DNA of 64,000 bases from Mycolicibacterium sp. YH-1 (GTDB lineage: Bacteria; Actinomycetota; Actinomycetes; Mycobacteriales; Mycobacteriaceae): positions 2,170,001 through 2,234,000 of the forward strand of contig NZ_CP092915.1 in NCBI RefSeq assembly GCF_022557175.1. The letters run 5' to 3'. Positions 17,771-26,481 of the stretch are shown piece by piece. The translations under genes were made by a program, and so were the position numbers. Position 1 is the stretch's first letter; each line of letters opens with the position of its first letter. The notes below the pieces were generated by a model. That model ran no database searches. It had not been told where the DNA came from and was given only the letters and a program-made list of their open reading frames with translations.

Positions 17771-19561
17771 TCAGGGGATGAGAGCTGGACGCAGGAAGGC
17801 GCCGGAGACCGCGATCGCCGGTGCCGAGGAGTCTCCGCCGACCACCAGCGTCGCGAACGCGATATCACCCGCGATACCGGCGAACCAGCCGTGCGAATGA
17901 GTGTTGTCGCCGAATTCGGCGGTGCCCGTCTTGCCGCCGAGACCGGGCACGTCCCGCAGTTCGGTGGCCGTGCCGTCGGACACGGTCTGCAGCATCATCG
18001 CGCGCAGGCTGTCGGCGATGGCGGGCGGAATCTGCTCCGATGGGGTGTCGGCGGTGGTCTTCTCGTCGATGACCAGGGTCGGGGTGATGGTCGACCCGTG
18101 TCCGAGGCTCGCCTCGGCGACAGCGAGTCCGAACGGGCTGACAGTCACGGTGCCCTGGCCGATCCCGTTCTCCACCTTCAGTGCCGGGGTGTCGGCATTG
18201 GGCACGTTGCCCGTGATGGTGGTCAGCCCCGGGATGACGAAGTCGACACCGATCCCGAACATCCGGGCGGTCTTCGGCAGCGCGTCGGCTGGCAGCTTGT
18301 CAGACATCACCGCCATCGTCGTGTTGCAGGAGTGGGAGAACGCCGTCGTCAACGGCACAGTGCCCAAGTCGAATTCGTCGTCGTTGGGGATGGTGCGGTT
18401 CTCGACGGTGACGCGGCCCGGGCACGGTTCCGGGGTGTCCGGCGTGGCAAGGCCCGCCTGCAACGCCGCCGCGGTGGTGATGGTCTTGAATGTCGAACCC
18501 GGCGGATAGGAGCCGGTGAAGGCGATTGGCCCCTGCGCGTCGGCGGCTGGGTTCTGCGCCGCGGCCAGGATCCCACCCGTCGATGGCGAGATCGCCACGA
18601 CGACCGCGGCCCTCGGCTCAGCGGCCACCGCCTGCTGGGCGAGCATCTGCAACCGGGTGTCGAGGGTGGTGCGGATCGGCTTGGTGTCACCGGGCTGTGC
18701 CGACTCCAGCACGTCGACCGGCTGACCCTCGTCGTCGACCAGGTCCACCGACCACCCGGCGCTCGCGTCGATCGTCTTCTGCCAGATCTCCTGCAGCCCG
18801 CTGATGGCGGGGGAGGACAGCTCGCGGTTGGCGGTGAGCAGGGCGCCCTGCTCGGCCACGCTCACGCCGGGAATCTGGGCGAGTTGGTCGGCCACCAGGT
18901 CCAGGTCGGCCTGCCGCAGCCTGATCACCGTGACGACGTCGTCGGAGTTGCCGTCGAACTGGGCGGTGATGGTCTCGGCGGTGATCGTCGGCTCGAACTG
19001 GGCCAACACCGGCGCGAGCGCGGGTGCGGCGGCAAGGTGCTCGCGCGTCAGGTTGACGACGCCGACGGTCTGCCAGGTCAGTAGGGGTTGGCCGTCTCGG
19101 TCGACGACCGGGGTGAGGAAGTTCTTGTCGTCGCTGTACTGGAACGACACGCCTGGAGCGAGCTTGGGATGCAGTGCGGTGGGTGACCACTGGACGTGCC
19201 AGTCATCACCGCCCTTGGTGGCGGTCGCCGTCGCCTCGTAGTGCAGGGTGCGGTCGGGGCCGAACGTCCACGTGTAGCCGAGCTTGGTCGTTGCCTGGTT
19301 CTCGGCCGGGTCATCCGGCTCGGCGACGTCGACGGTGACCGACGCGTTCTTGCCCATACCGTCGAACATCGATGTGATGACGGGAGTCGCTGCGTCCGGG
19401 TCATCGGTTGCGGCGGCAGCGGCGCCCGCGTCCCTGCGTTGCAGCGCTTCAGCGAATGCCCGCAGTGCATCGTCCGGGCCGCTGCTGGAGAACAGCGAAC
19501 ATCCCGTCGATCCGAGGAGTAGGACACCAATCAGCAGAACCAGCGCGCAACGTTTCGTCAT
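17771..19561 (-). CDS. Penicillin-binding lipoprotein (class B transpeptidase, PBP-lipo-like)
   Basis: D,D-transpeptidase that cross-links peptidoglycan. The 596-residue protein has a lipoprotein signal ending LGSTGC21, an NTF2-like MecA_N domain (residues 25-150) and a dimerisation domain (160-290). The transpeptidase domain carries Ser356-Thr-Phe-Lys359, Ser411-Cys-Asn413 and Lys544-Thr-Gly546, all intact. Domain order and length match Rv2864c of M. tuberculosis, although the neighbours differ from that locus. It acts on the outer face of the membrane. The gap of 48 bases to the flippase-like gene allows co-transcription. Confidence 0.9.
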   Translation of the reverse strand: MTKRCALVLLIGVLLLGSTGCSLFSSSGPDDALRAFAEALQRRDAGAAAAATDDPDAATPVITSMFDGMGKNASVTVDVAEPDDPAENQATTKLGYTWTFGPDRTLHYEATATATKGGDDWHVQWSPTALHPKLAPGVSFQYSDDKNFLTPVVDRDGQPLLTWQTVGVVNLTREHLAAAPALAPVLAQFEPTITAETITAQFDGNSDDVVTVIRLRQADLDLVADQLAQIPGVSVAEQGALLTANRELSSPAISGLQEIWQKTIDASAGWSVDLVDDEGQPVDVLESAQPGDTKPIRTTLDTRLQMLAQQAVAAEPRAAVVVAISPSTGGILAAAQNPAADAQGPIAFTGSYPPGSTFKTITTAAALQAGLATPDTPEPCPGRVTVENRTIPNDDEFDLGTVPLTTAFSHSCNTTMAVMSDKLPADALPKTARMFGIGVDFVIPGLTTITGNVPNADTPALKVENGIGQGTVTVSPFGLAVAEASLGHGSTITPTLVIDEKTTADTPSEQIPPAIADSLRAMMLQTVSDGTATELRDVPGLGGKTGTAEFGDNTHSHGWFAGIAGDIAFATLVVGGDSSAPAIAVSGAFLRPALIP

Positions 19562-19621
19562 GACCCCTCGAGGCTAGCCAGCCGCCTCCCGATCATCGAA
19601 CGTCCTGGCGGTGACGGTGTG

Positions 19622-21163
19622 TCAGGCCCTGATCCACTCCACCGTGAGTTCGTCGCGCTCGCCGAAGCGCTCCAGGTGGCGGCCCACGACATCCTCGTAG
19701 GTGGCGATCGCCTCAGGTGTCGAGCGGATCTCGATGAGCAATGCCGACGGTGACGAGGTCAACGTCACGTGTGCCGCGCCGTCACCCATCTCCAGCGTGC
19801 CGGACTCGGTTGCTTCGTCCCACGCGCCGACCGCCTTGCGGCCCAGGTGCGATACCAACTGCTTGCCGTATCGCGGGGCACGCTCGGTGGCCACCGTCGC
19901 GACACTCGTCACCTCTGACATGTCGTGCTCACTTTCGCTCGTTGACGACCCGCGCCGACCGGCGCAGGCGAAGGCCAGCACGGCGAGCGTGCTCGCGCAG
20001 ACCATGACGATCGCCGCGGGTACGGCCGTGGCCTCGCCTGCGATGCTCACCAGGGGAGTGACCGCAGCGGCGAGTCCGAATTGCGTCGCGCCCAGTGCCG
20101 CCGAGGCCGTGCCCGCAGCGCGGGGTGCCGCGCCCAGTGCCAGCGCGGTGGTGTTGCCGAAGACCAGCCCCATGCTGCCCACCGTCACCAATAGTGGCAG
20201 GGCGAGCCAGCCCGCGGCGACACCCGATGTCGCCAACACCAGCAGCGTCACGGTCGCGTCCAGGCCCAGACCCAGACCGATTCCGGCAAGGCGCCGGACG
20301 TCGTGCCGGGTGGTCAGGCGCGCTGACAGCGCGCTCATGCTCAGCAACGCAAGCGCATTCACGCCGAACATGGCGCCGTACTGGCCGGCGCTGAGTCCCA
20401 TCATGGTCTGGTAGATGAACGGCGACGCGGAGATGTAGGCCATCATCGTGGCGAATGCGCAGCAGAATGCCGCGGCGTTGCCGAGGTAGGTCCGGCTCGT
20501 CAGATCGCGCAGCGGTGACCCCAGTGCGGCACGTGACGATCGCAGTTCGGCGCGCCGATACTCGGTGTGCGTCTCGCGCACGATCGACAGCACCGCCAGC
20601 AGCATCAGCGTCGACAGGGCGAGGATGACGGCCAGCGCCCCGCGCCATCCGATTGGCCCGACCAGGAATCCGCCCGCCAGGGGCGCGATGACCGGTGCGA
20701 CCCCGCCGACGATCATCATCAGGCTGAATGCCCTTGCGGCGGCCTTGCCCGTCGCGAGGTCGGCGATGATGGCGCGTCCGATGACCATGCCCGCCGCCCC
20801 GGCGAAGCCCTGGACGAACCGCGCTCCGATCAGCACCTCGACGGTGGGTGCGAACACGGTTGCGGCACTGGCGACTACGCATACCGTCGCCCCGACGAGT
20901 AGGGGCCGCACCCGGCCGAACCTGTCGGACAACGGGCCGAAGAGAAGTTGGCCGAATGCCAGCCCGAGCAGGAACGCGGTCAGCGTCAGTTGTACGGCCG
21001 TCGCGGAGGTGCCCAGGTCGGTCACCATCGTCGGGAACGCGGGCAGATACAGATCCGTGGCGAAGGGCGCGACCGCGGACAGCAGCGCCAGTGTCACCAG
21101 CAGGGTTGCGGTGATGGTCCGCTCGCGGTCGGTCCGGGGGGACGTGTCTAGGGCCGCTGTCAC
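19622..21163 (-). CDS. Bcr/CflA-type MFS exporter fused to a DUF2218 domain
   Basis: 513-residue protein. Residues 1-405 form a 12-span Bcr/CflA drug-resistance permease, with motif A as GPLSDRFGRVRPLL and ARFVQGFAGAAGMVIGRA in span 4. Residues about 415-513 (TSVATVATERAPRYGKQLVS to the end) form a complete DUF2218 domain, normally a separate protein of about 100 residues. An in-frame ATG at the domain start (near 19923) could allow separate translation. It diverges from a MarR regulator, which probably represses it through the palindrome between them. Confidence 0.83.
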   Translation of the reverse strand: MTAALDTSPRTDRERTITATLLVTLALLSAVAPFATDLYLPAFPTMVTDLGTSATAVQLTLTAFLLGLAFGQLLFGPLSDRFGRVRPLLVGATVCVVASAATVFAPTVEVLIGARFVQGFAGAAGMVIGRAIIADLATGKAAARAFSLMMIVGGVAPVIAPLAGGFLVGPIGWRGALAVILALSTLMLLAVLSIVRETHTEYRRAELRSSRAALGSPLRDLTSRTYLGNAAAFCCAFATMMAYISASPFIYQTMMGLSAGQYGAMFGVNALALLSMSALSARLTTRHDVRRLAGIGLGLGLDATVTLLVLATSGVAAGWLALPLLVTVGSMGLVFGNTTALALGAAPRAAGTASAALGATQFGLAAAVTPLVSIAGEATAVPAAIVMVCASTLAVLAFACAGRRGSSTSESEHDMSEVTSVATVATERAPRYGKQLVSHLGRKAVGAWDEATESGTLEMGDGAAHVTLTSSPSALLIEIRSTPEAIATYEDVVGRHLERFGERDELTVEWIRA

Positions 21164-21230
21164 GGATCACCTCCAATTAGTTATCAAATGATACTTATTA
21201 AAGTACAACAATCGGGGTAGTCTTGGCCAG
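21164..21230. promoter_or_regulatory. Divergent promoter with MarR-type palindrome
   Basis: The AT-rich spacer between the MFS and marR genes holds TATCAAATGATA (21182-21193), two 5-base arms around AA, typical in size for a MarR operator. TAGTCT at 21218-21223 ends seven bases before the marR ATG, a leaderless -10. The region also serves the MFS gene in the other direction. Confidence 0.6.
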
Positions 21231-21677
21231 ATGAGTGAGGGCGATGATGGTCACACCGAGGACCGCATGGCGGACCTGGCCGACCTGATCCTGGCGCTGG
21301 CACGCACGATCAGCACCGAGGCGCATCTGGATGCTCAGGTCGTGGAACTCACGGCAACCGAGATCAACGTCATGCGATTCATCGACCGTCACCCGGGTGC
21401 ATCGCCCACCGCGGTGGCTGCCGCCACCGGCCTGCAGCGCAGCAATCTCAGCCGCGCCGTGCGTTCCCTGGAGGAGAAGGGGCTGGTCTCCAGGTCCGTC
21501 GGCGGGGGTGACGCACGGCAGGCGCAGTTGAACCCGACCCCGCGCGCGGAGGCCAATCTTCGTCGGCTGCGGGCGAATTGGTCGCGGCTGTTGGGCAATG
21601 CCGGCGCGGACCGGCGCAACCTCGATTCGGCGCTGACGCTGCTGGCCGAACTCGAAGTCGGCCTGGCGGAGGGCTGA
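21231..21677 (+). CDS. MarR family transcriptional regulator
   Basis: 148-residue winged-helix regulator. LTATEINVMRFIDRHPGASPTAVAAATGLQRSNLSRAVRSLEEKGLV is the DNA-binding core near residues 40-85, followed by the wing and a dimerising helix. It probably binds the adjacent palindrome and controls itself, the divergent MFS exporter and the MOSC-reductase that starts five bases after its stop. Its ligand is unknown. The leaderless -10 fixes the start. Confidence 0.88.
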   Translation: MSEGDDGHTEDRMADLADLILALARTISTEAHLDAQVVELTATEINVMRFIDRHPGASPTAVAAATGLQRSNLSRAVRSLEEKGLVSRSVGGGDARQAQLNPTPRAEANLRRLRANWSRLLGNAGADRRNLDSALTLLAELEVGLAEG

Positions 21678-21682
21678 CAGCC

Positions 21683-23449
21683 ATGCCCACTCTGCTCTCG
21701 CTGAACGTCGGTACGCCAAAGGACGTCGCGTGGCGGGGCCGGGTCGTTCACACCGGCGCGTGGAAGCAGCCCGTCGATGGTCCTCGAATGGTGCGAAGGC
21801 TCAACGTCGACGGTGATGGCCAAGGGGACCTGGGTGGGCACGGCGGTGAGAATCGGGCCGTCCTGGTGTATCAGGACGCGTCCTACCGCCATTGGACCGC
21901 CGAACTCGGACGTGACGACCTGGCACCGGGACACTTCGGCGAGAACTTCACCGTCGACGGTCTACCCGACGACGAGGTCTGCATCGGCGACCGCTACCGG
22001 ATCGGTGATGCTGTCTTCGAGGTCACCCAGCCCCGGGTCACCTGCTATCGCGTCGGCATGCGACTGGCAGTGCCGAACATGGCCTCGCTGCTGGTGTCTC
22101 ACCGACGCCCGGGCTTCTACCTCCGTGTCGTCACCGAAGGCGAGGTGGCCGCGGGCCAGGAGATCGTGAAGATCGCCGACGGTCCCGAGTCGGTCACCGT
22201 CGCAGAGATCGACGCACTGCTCTACCTGCCCGGTCATCCCCACGACGCCCTCGAGCGCGCACTGCGGATACCCGCGCTGAGTCCGGGGTGGAAGGCCTCC
22301 CTCGAGAACCTGATCAACCAGGGGCAGGGCCCGGCGACATCGAACGGAAACACGGGGCTGACTGGCGCGGCGGCCAGTCCGCCGCCGGCGTGGTCCGGTT
22401 TCCGGCCATTGGTGGTCACCTCGATCAATGACGAGAGCGCCCGTGTCCGATCGGTGGTGCTGGCCGCCCCCGATGGGGCACGGTTGCCGAATTGGCGTGC
22501 TGGCCAGTCAATCGCATTGCGGTTGCGGTCCGAGCCGGATGGCGGCTTCGTGCTGCGCAACTACTCGCTGTCCAACGCGCCGGACTCCGGCGCCTACCGT
22601 ATCGGCGTCAAGCGGGAACCGAACGGGCGCGGCAGCGGATACCTTCACACCCGGGTCGCGGTCGGCGACGTGCTCGACGTCGCCGCGCCGCGGGGCACGT
22701 TCTTTCTCGCCGACGGCGACGGCCCGGTGCTCCTGTTGTCGGCGGGTGTCGGGATCACGCCGGTGCTGTCGATGCTGCACACGCTCGCCGAGTCGGCGTC
22801 GCCGCGGGAGGTCTGGTGGCTGCACGGCGCCAGAGACGGCACGGAGCATCCGTTCGCCGCCGAGTGCCGTGATGTTCTGCGCCAGTTGCCCGGTGGTCAT
22901 CTGCACGTCTTCTACAGCCGTCCCGGTGTCTCCGACCGGCTGGGCTCGGACTACACGGCGCTCGGCCGGCTGTCGTTCGAGGCGCTCGCGACACTGGGAC
23001 CGCCGCGGGACTGCGACGCGTACCTGTGTGGCCCCGCCGACTTCATGGCGGCGCTGAGCACCGGACTGGTGGACTACGGTCTCACTGCCGGCCGCATTCA
23101 CAGTGAGACCTTCGGTGCTGCAGCAGCGCTCACCCCGGGGATCACCGCGACAGCGTCCGTCGCACCGCATACGCCATCCGGTCCTGCAGGGTCGGGCCCC
23201 GGCGTTGGCTTCGCCCGCAGCGGCCTCACGGTGCCGTGGGGTTCGCAGTACGAGAGCCTGCTCGAGTTCGCCGAGGCGTGCGATGTGCCCACCAGGTGGT
23301 CGTGCCGAACGGGGGTGTGTCACAACTGTGAGACAGCGCTGCTGTCGGGGGCGGTTCGCTACGACCCCGAGCCGCTCGAGCCGCCCGCGCAGGGAAACGT
23401 CCTGATCTGCTGCTCGGTTCCCGCCGAGGAGGTCGTCCTCGACCTCTGA
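21683..23449 (+). CDS. MOSC domain - ferredoxin reductase - 2Fe-2S ferredoxin fusion protein
   Basis: 588-residue cytoplasmic redox protein with three modules. Residues 1-215 are a YiiM-like MOSC domain, with the HGGENRAVLVYQDASYRHW motif and a cysteine in VTCYRVGMRL that could bind molybdenum cofactor. Residues 235-480 are an FAD/NAD(P)H reductase (YSLSNAPDSGAYRIGVKRE; VLLLSAGVGITPVLSML). Residues 500-588 are a plant-type 2Fe-2S ferredoxin with CRTGVCHNCE and a later Cys. It may reduce N-hydroxylated compounds through the molybdenum centre, as YiiM/YcbX proteins do. The start at 21683 has a GGCGGAGGG ribosome site inside marR. Confidence 0.85.
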   Translation: MPTLLSLNVGTPKDVAWRGRVVHTGAWKQPVDGPRMVRRLNVDGDGQGDLGGHGGENRAVLVYQDASYRHWTAELGRDDLAPGHFGENFTVDGLPDDEVCIGDRYRIGDAVFEVTQPRVTCYRVGMRLAVPNMASLLVSHRRPGFYLRVVTEGEVAAGQEIVKIADGPESVTVAEIDALLYLPGHPHDALERALRIPALSPGWKASLENLINQGQGPATSNGNTGLTGAAASPPPAWSGFRPLVVTSINDESARVRSVVLAAPDGARLPNWRAGQSIALRLRSEPDGGFVLRNYSLSNAPDSGAYRIGVKREPNGRGSGYLHTRVAVGDVLDVAAPRGTFFLADGDGPVLLLSAGVGITPVLSMLHTLAESASPREVWWLHGARDGTEHPFAAECRDVLRQLPGGHLHVFYSRPGVSDRLGSDYTALGRLSFEALATLGPPRDCDAYLCGPADFMAALSTGLVDYGLTAGRIHSETFGAAAALTPGITATASVAPHTPSGPAGSGPGVGFARSGLTVPWGSQYESLLEFAEACDVPTRWSCRTGVCHNCETALLSGAVRYDPEPLEPPAQGNVLICCSVPAEEVVLDL

Positions 23450-23454
23450 CCGCA

Positions 23455-25083
23455 TCAGGTCAACTTGAAGCCGGTGTAGCCGCCCGCGGCGATCTCATCG
23501 CAGCGTCGCCGGTACTCCGGGATGCCTGCGGTGTAGCCCATGTACATCCGCTTCTTGCCTGGCACGTTGCCGCCGTTGTACCAGGAGTTGCACGACGGAT
23601 CCATGAGCACCGTCGCCTCGACTATCGACGTCGCGTGCTCGATCCACTCGATTTGCGCCTCGGGAAGCGCCTCGATCTCGCGGTACCCGTTGGCGCGCAG
23701 GTGATCGAGGCAGTCCGCGATCCACTCCACATGCTGCTCGAGCGCGGTGAGGAAGTTCGTGGCCGCTGACGGGCTGCCCGGCCCCTGCACGACGAACAGG
23801 TTCGGGAACCCGGCCACCGCGAGGCCGAGGTAGGACAGCGGACCCTCGCTGGCCCAGAAGTCCTTGAGCAGCACGCCGTCTCGGCCGCGAACGTCGATGC
23901 GGGTCAATGCGCCCGTCATGGCGTCGAAGCCGGTGGCGTAGACGATCACGTCGAGGTCGAACGAGCCCTGCTCGGTTGCGATGCCCGTCGGCGTCACCGC
24001 CGTGATCGGCCCCCTGCGCAGGTCGATGAGGGTGACGTTGTCACGGTTGTAGGTCTCGTAATAGCCCTGGTCGATGATCGGGCGCTTGCAGCCGAACGGG
24101 TGCGTGGGCACCAGCGCCGCCGCGGTCTCCGGGTCTGCCACGATGCGGGCGATCGCCTCGCCGTACAGCGCGGTGGCCATCCGGTTGGCCTCGATGTCGA
24201 AGAAGATGTCACCCCAGTTGAGGGCGCCCATAACACCATTCGCCTCGATGGCGGCCAGTTGCTCCTCGCGTGAGGCCGACTTGATGGGCGGCTGGCTGAG
24301 CATGTCGATGAGGACCGAGAACGCCGATAGGCGCGCCGCACCGACGGCGCTGTTGCGCTGCGCCTCCCGGATCTGGCCGTAGTTGGCCTTCATATCGTCG
24401 AGTTCGGCCGGCTCGATCGGTTGCACCGCCCACGGCAGCGTGAAGGCCGGCGAGCGCTGGAACACCGTGAGTTGGCTCGCCTCCTTCGCCACCACCGGGA
24501 TGAGTTGGACTCCGGTGGAACCAGTTCCGATGACACCGACACGCGTGCCGGTGAAGTCGAAGCCGTCGGCGGGCCAACGGCTGGTGTACAAGGAGGTACC
24601 GGCGAACGTGTCCTTGCCATCGATGTCGGGTTCCAGCGGCACCGACAGGATCCCCGATGCGGCGACGACAAACGGGGCGACGACGCGCTGCCCGTCCGCG
24701 GTGTCCAGACGCCACTGCGCGGCGTCCTCATCGAATGTCATCGCGACGACCTCGGTGTGCAACCGAATATCCCTGCGGAGGTCGAGGCGGTCGGCGACGA
24801 AGTTCAGGTAGCGCTCGATCTCGGGCTGCGCAGGCATCGACTCGGTCCAGACCCACTCCTGCTGGATCTCCTCGGAGAAGCTGTAGGAGTACTCGATGCT
24901 CTCGATGTCGCAGCGCGCGCCCGGGTACCGGTTGAACAGCCACGTGCCGCCGACGGCGCCTGCGCGCTCCAGCACGCACGTGCGCAGGCCGCGGCGACGC
25001 AGTTCGTAAAGCATGTAGAGGCCCGAGAAGCCCGCGCCGATGATCACGGCGTCGTACCGGGTGTCGTCGTCGACAGCCGCCAT
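23455..25083 (-). CDS. Flavin-containing (Baeyer-Villiger-type) monooxygenase
   Basis: 542-residue FAD/NADPH monooxygenase. The N-terminal AVIIGAGFSGLYMLYELR binds FAD, ERAGAVGGTWLFNRYPGARCD is the class B signature and GVIGTGSTGVQLIPVVA binds NADPH. The Baeyer-Villiger fingerprint FxGxxxHxxxWP reads FAGTSLYTSRWP, with Tyr in place of His. It likely turns a ketone into an ester or lactone; the substrate cannot be read from sequence. The ATG at 25083 has a strong AGGAGG site; an ORF start at 25203 is unsupported. It is convergent with the MOSC gene, six bases apart. Confidence 0.87.
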   Translation of the reverse strand: MAAVDDDTRYDAVIIGAGFSGLYMLYELRRRGLRTCVLERAGAVGGTWLFNRYPGARCDIESIEYSYSFSEEIQQEWVWTESMPAQPEIERYLNFVADRLDLRRDIRLHTEVVAMTFDEDAAQWRLDTADGQRVVAPFVVAASGILSVPLEPDIDGKDTFAGTSLYTSRWPADGFDFTGTRVGVIGTGSTGVQLIPVVAKEASQLTVFQRSPAFTLPWAVQPIEPAELDDMKANYGQIREAQRNSAVGAARLSAFSVLIDMLSQPPIKSASREEQLAAIEANGVMGALNWGDIFFDIEANRMATALYGEAIARIVADPETAAALVPTHPFGCKRPIIDQGYYETYNRDNVTLIDLRRGPITAVTPTGIATEQGSFDLDVIVYATGFDAMTGALTRIDVRGRDGVLLKDFWASEGPLSYLGLAVAGFPNLFVVQGPGSPSAATNFLTALEQHVEWIADCLDHLRANGYREIEALPEAQIEWIEHATSIVEATVLMDPSCNSWYNGGNVPGKKRMYMGYTAGIPEYRRRCDEIAAGGYTGFKLT

Positions 25084-25126
25084 CTGGTCCTCCTGGGGAC
25101 GAGTTCCGCCCCACCTTATCGAAAGC

Positions 25127-25137
25127 CATACAGTATG
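25127..25137. promoter_or_regulatory. CATACAGTATG palindrome upstream of the monooxygenase
   Basis: Perfect 5-1-5 inverted repeat 44 bases upstream of the monooxygenase ATG, in the spacer shared with the divergent small secreted protein. Size and position fit a TetR-type operator; no regulator gene is adjacent. Confidence 0.4.
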
Positions 25138-25174
25138 CAAGAGGGTTCGGGGGCGCTGGAGTAGTGTGCACGGT

Positions 25175-25489
25175 GTGAGAGCGGCCCTCGGGTGGGGAGT
25201 CATCGCCGCTGCCGCGCTCGGCGCGCTGAGCCCGGCGGTGCCCTCGTGGGCCGATGACTGTGCGGACGGTTACCTCGTGCGGTGTACGGAGAACGGGTCG
25301 TCGCGCCACATCACGAATCCCGGTGTCAGCCGCCCCGTCGGGCAGGTGCCGACCGTGCAGGGCGTGCCATGTACGGGCAATCACCTTGGTGTCTGCATCG
25401 CGCTGACTCAGGCCAGCGGAGGATCGTTTCCCGGTCTGACGACAGGCCCCGTGCTCGGTCCGGGCGCGGTCATCAGAAACAGGCCCTAG
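25175..25489 (+). CDS. Small secreted protein, unknown function
   Basis: 104 residues starting at GTG 25175, where TAGTGT at 25162-25167 ends exactly seven bases upstream and makes a leaderless start. A signal peptide (VRAALGWGVIAAAALGALSP) ends at about SWA, leaving a mature chain of about 75 residues rich in Gly, Thr and Pro. It has four cysteines (DDC, VRC, VPC, GVC), so two disulfides are likely. I recognise no family. Its TAG stop and the TAG of the convergent acyl-CoA dehydrogenase gene share the bases CTAG at 25486-25489. Confidence 0.65.
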   Translation: MRAALGWGVIAAAALGALSPAVPSWADDCADGYLVRCTENGSSRHITNPGVSRPVGQVPTVQGVPCTGNHLGVCIALTQASGGSFPGLTTGPVLGPGAVIRNRP

Positions 25490-26481
25490 CCGTACCGCGC
25501 GGCAAGTCGCCTGCGGTGTTCGGACGGCGACCCGAACAGTGCGCGGTTCAGCGCGGCGCGCTTGAGGTAGACGTGCACACCGCTCTCCCAGGTGTAGCCG
25601 ATTCCGCCGTGCAGCTGCATGGCCTTGCCCGCGACGTCGACCGCCATGGAGGTGGCGTACGACTTGGCCATCGCCGTCGTCACGGCCGCATCGAGTCCCG
25701 CGGCCACGTCCGCCACTGCCGCCTCGACCAACTGTCGTGCCACCGCGATGTGCACCAGCATGTCCGCACACGCGTGCTTGACCGCCTGGAAGGATCCGAT
25801 CGCCCGGCCGAACTGGTTGCGCACGCTGGTGTAGTCGACGGTGCGTGCCAGCATCGCCTCGGCCAACCCAAGGCTGTCGCACGCGACCGAGACCGCCGCG
25901 CGGTGGCCCAGCGCATCGGGATCGACTATCGGGGACCAGGACTGCGACACCGGTGTCCGATCGGTCGTGACGACGGCAAGCGAGCGCGTCTCGTCCAGTG
26001 CCGGTTGTGGCGTGATCGTCGCCGCAGAGGGCACGACGAGAACTTGGGCACCGTCGGGGTCGCGGGCCAGCAGCAGCAGGTGGTCGGCGCCGTCGGCGTC
26101 GAGGACGAACTCCGCCCGTCCCGACACGACGAGGCCATCGGTGCCGTGCTCGAGGGTGAATCCGGATGCCAACGCGGCGCTCTCGCCCGCGGCCAGCCGT
26201 CCCAGCAGTGTGTTCCGGGATTCGTTGGGCGACAGCGCCGTCAGCGCGCCGACGGCCAGCGTGGTGCCGAGAAACCGACTGGCCGTTGCGGCGCGGCCGA
26301 TCTCCTCGAGCACGATCGCGGTCTCGACGAAGGTCGCGCCTGCACCGCCGAACGCCTCCGGAACCTCGAGGCCGGCCCATCCCGCGGCGGTGATCTGCGC
26401 CCAGTCGACTGGGGCGTGGGCGAGCATGTCGCGTGACACGGCCCGCAGTTCGTCGTGGATCTCGCGGAAGTCCTCGCTCAC
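25486..26481 (-). CDS. Acyl-CoA dehydrogenase, small-type subunit (second pair)
   Basis: 331-residue acyl-CoA dehydrogenase fold. It has the C-terminal signature RNQFGRAIGSFQAVKHACADM near residue 220 and QLHGGIGYTWE near residue 290 but lacks the SEPEAGSD flavin loop found in the gene just upstream. This split matches the heteromeric enzymes of actinobacterial sterol side-chain degradation, where two different subunits share the active sites. Its ATG overlaps the previous stop by four bases. It is the last gene of the four-gene operon. Substrate unknown; a branched or cyclic acyl-CoA is likely (inference). Confidence 0.82.
   Translation of the reverse strand: MSEDFREIHDELRAVSRDMLAHAPVDWAQITAAGWAGLEVPEAFGGAGATFVETAIVLEEIGRAATASRFLGTTLAVGALTALSPNESRNTLLGRLAAGESAALASGFTLEHGTDGLVVSGRAEFVLDADGADHLLLLARDPDGAQVLVVPSAATITPQPALDETRSLAVVTTDRTPVSQSWSPIVDPDALGHRAAVSVACDSLGLAEAMLARTVDYTSVRNQFGRAIGSFQAVKHACADMLVHIAVARQLVEAAVADVAAGLDAAVTTAMAKSYATSMAVDVAGKAMQLHGGIGYTWESGVHVYLKRAALNRALFGSPSEHRRRLAARYG

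Noticed and set aside
17036..19084. 682-codon open frame on the plus strand
   Set aside because: Antisense to the flippase-like and penicillin-binding genes, which have complete catalytic motifs; composition is of the shadow type.
25486..25489. Overlap of two convergent stop codons in CTAG
   Set aside because: Both stops are TAG in a shared palindrome, which is neat but probably chance; not raised as a finding.
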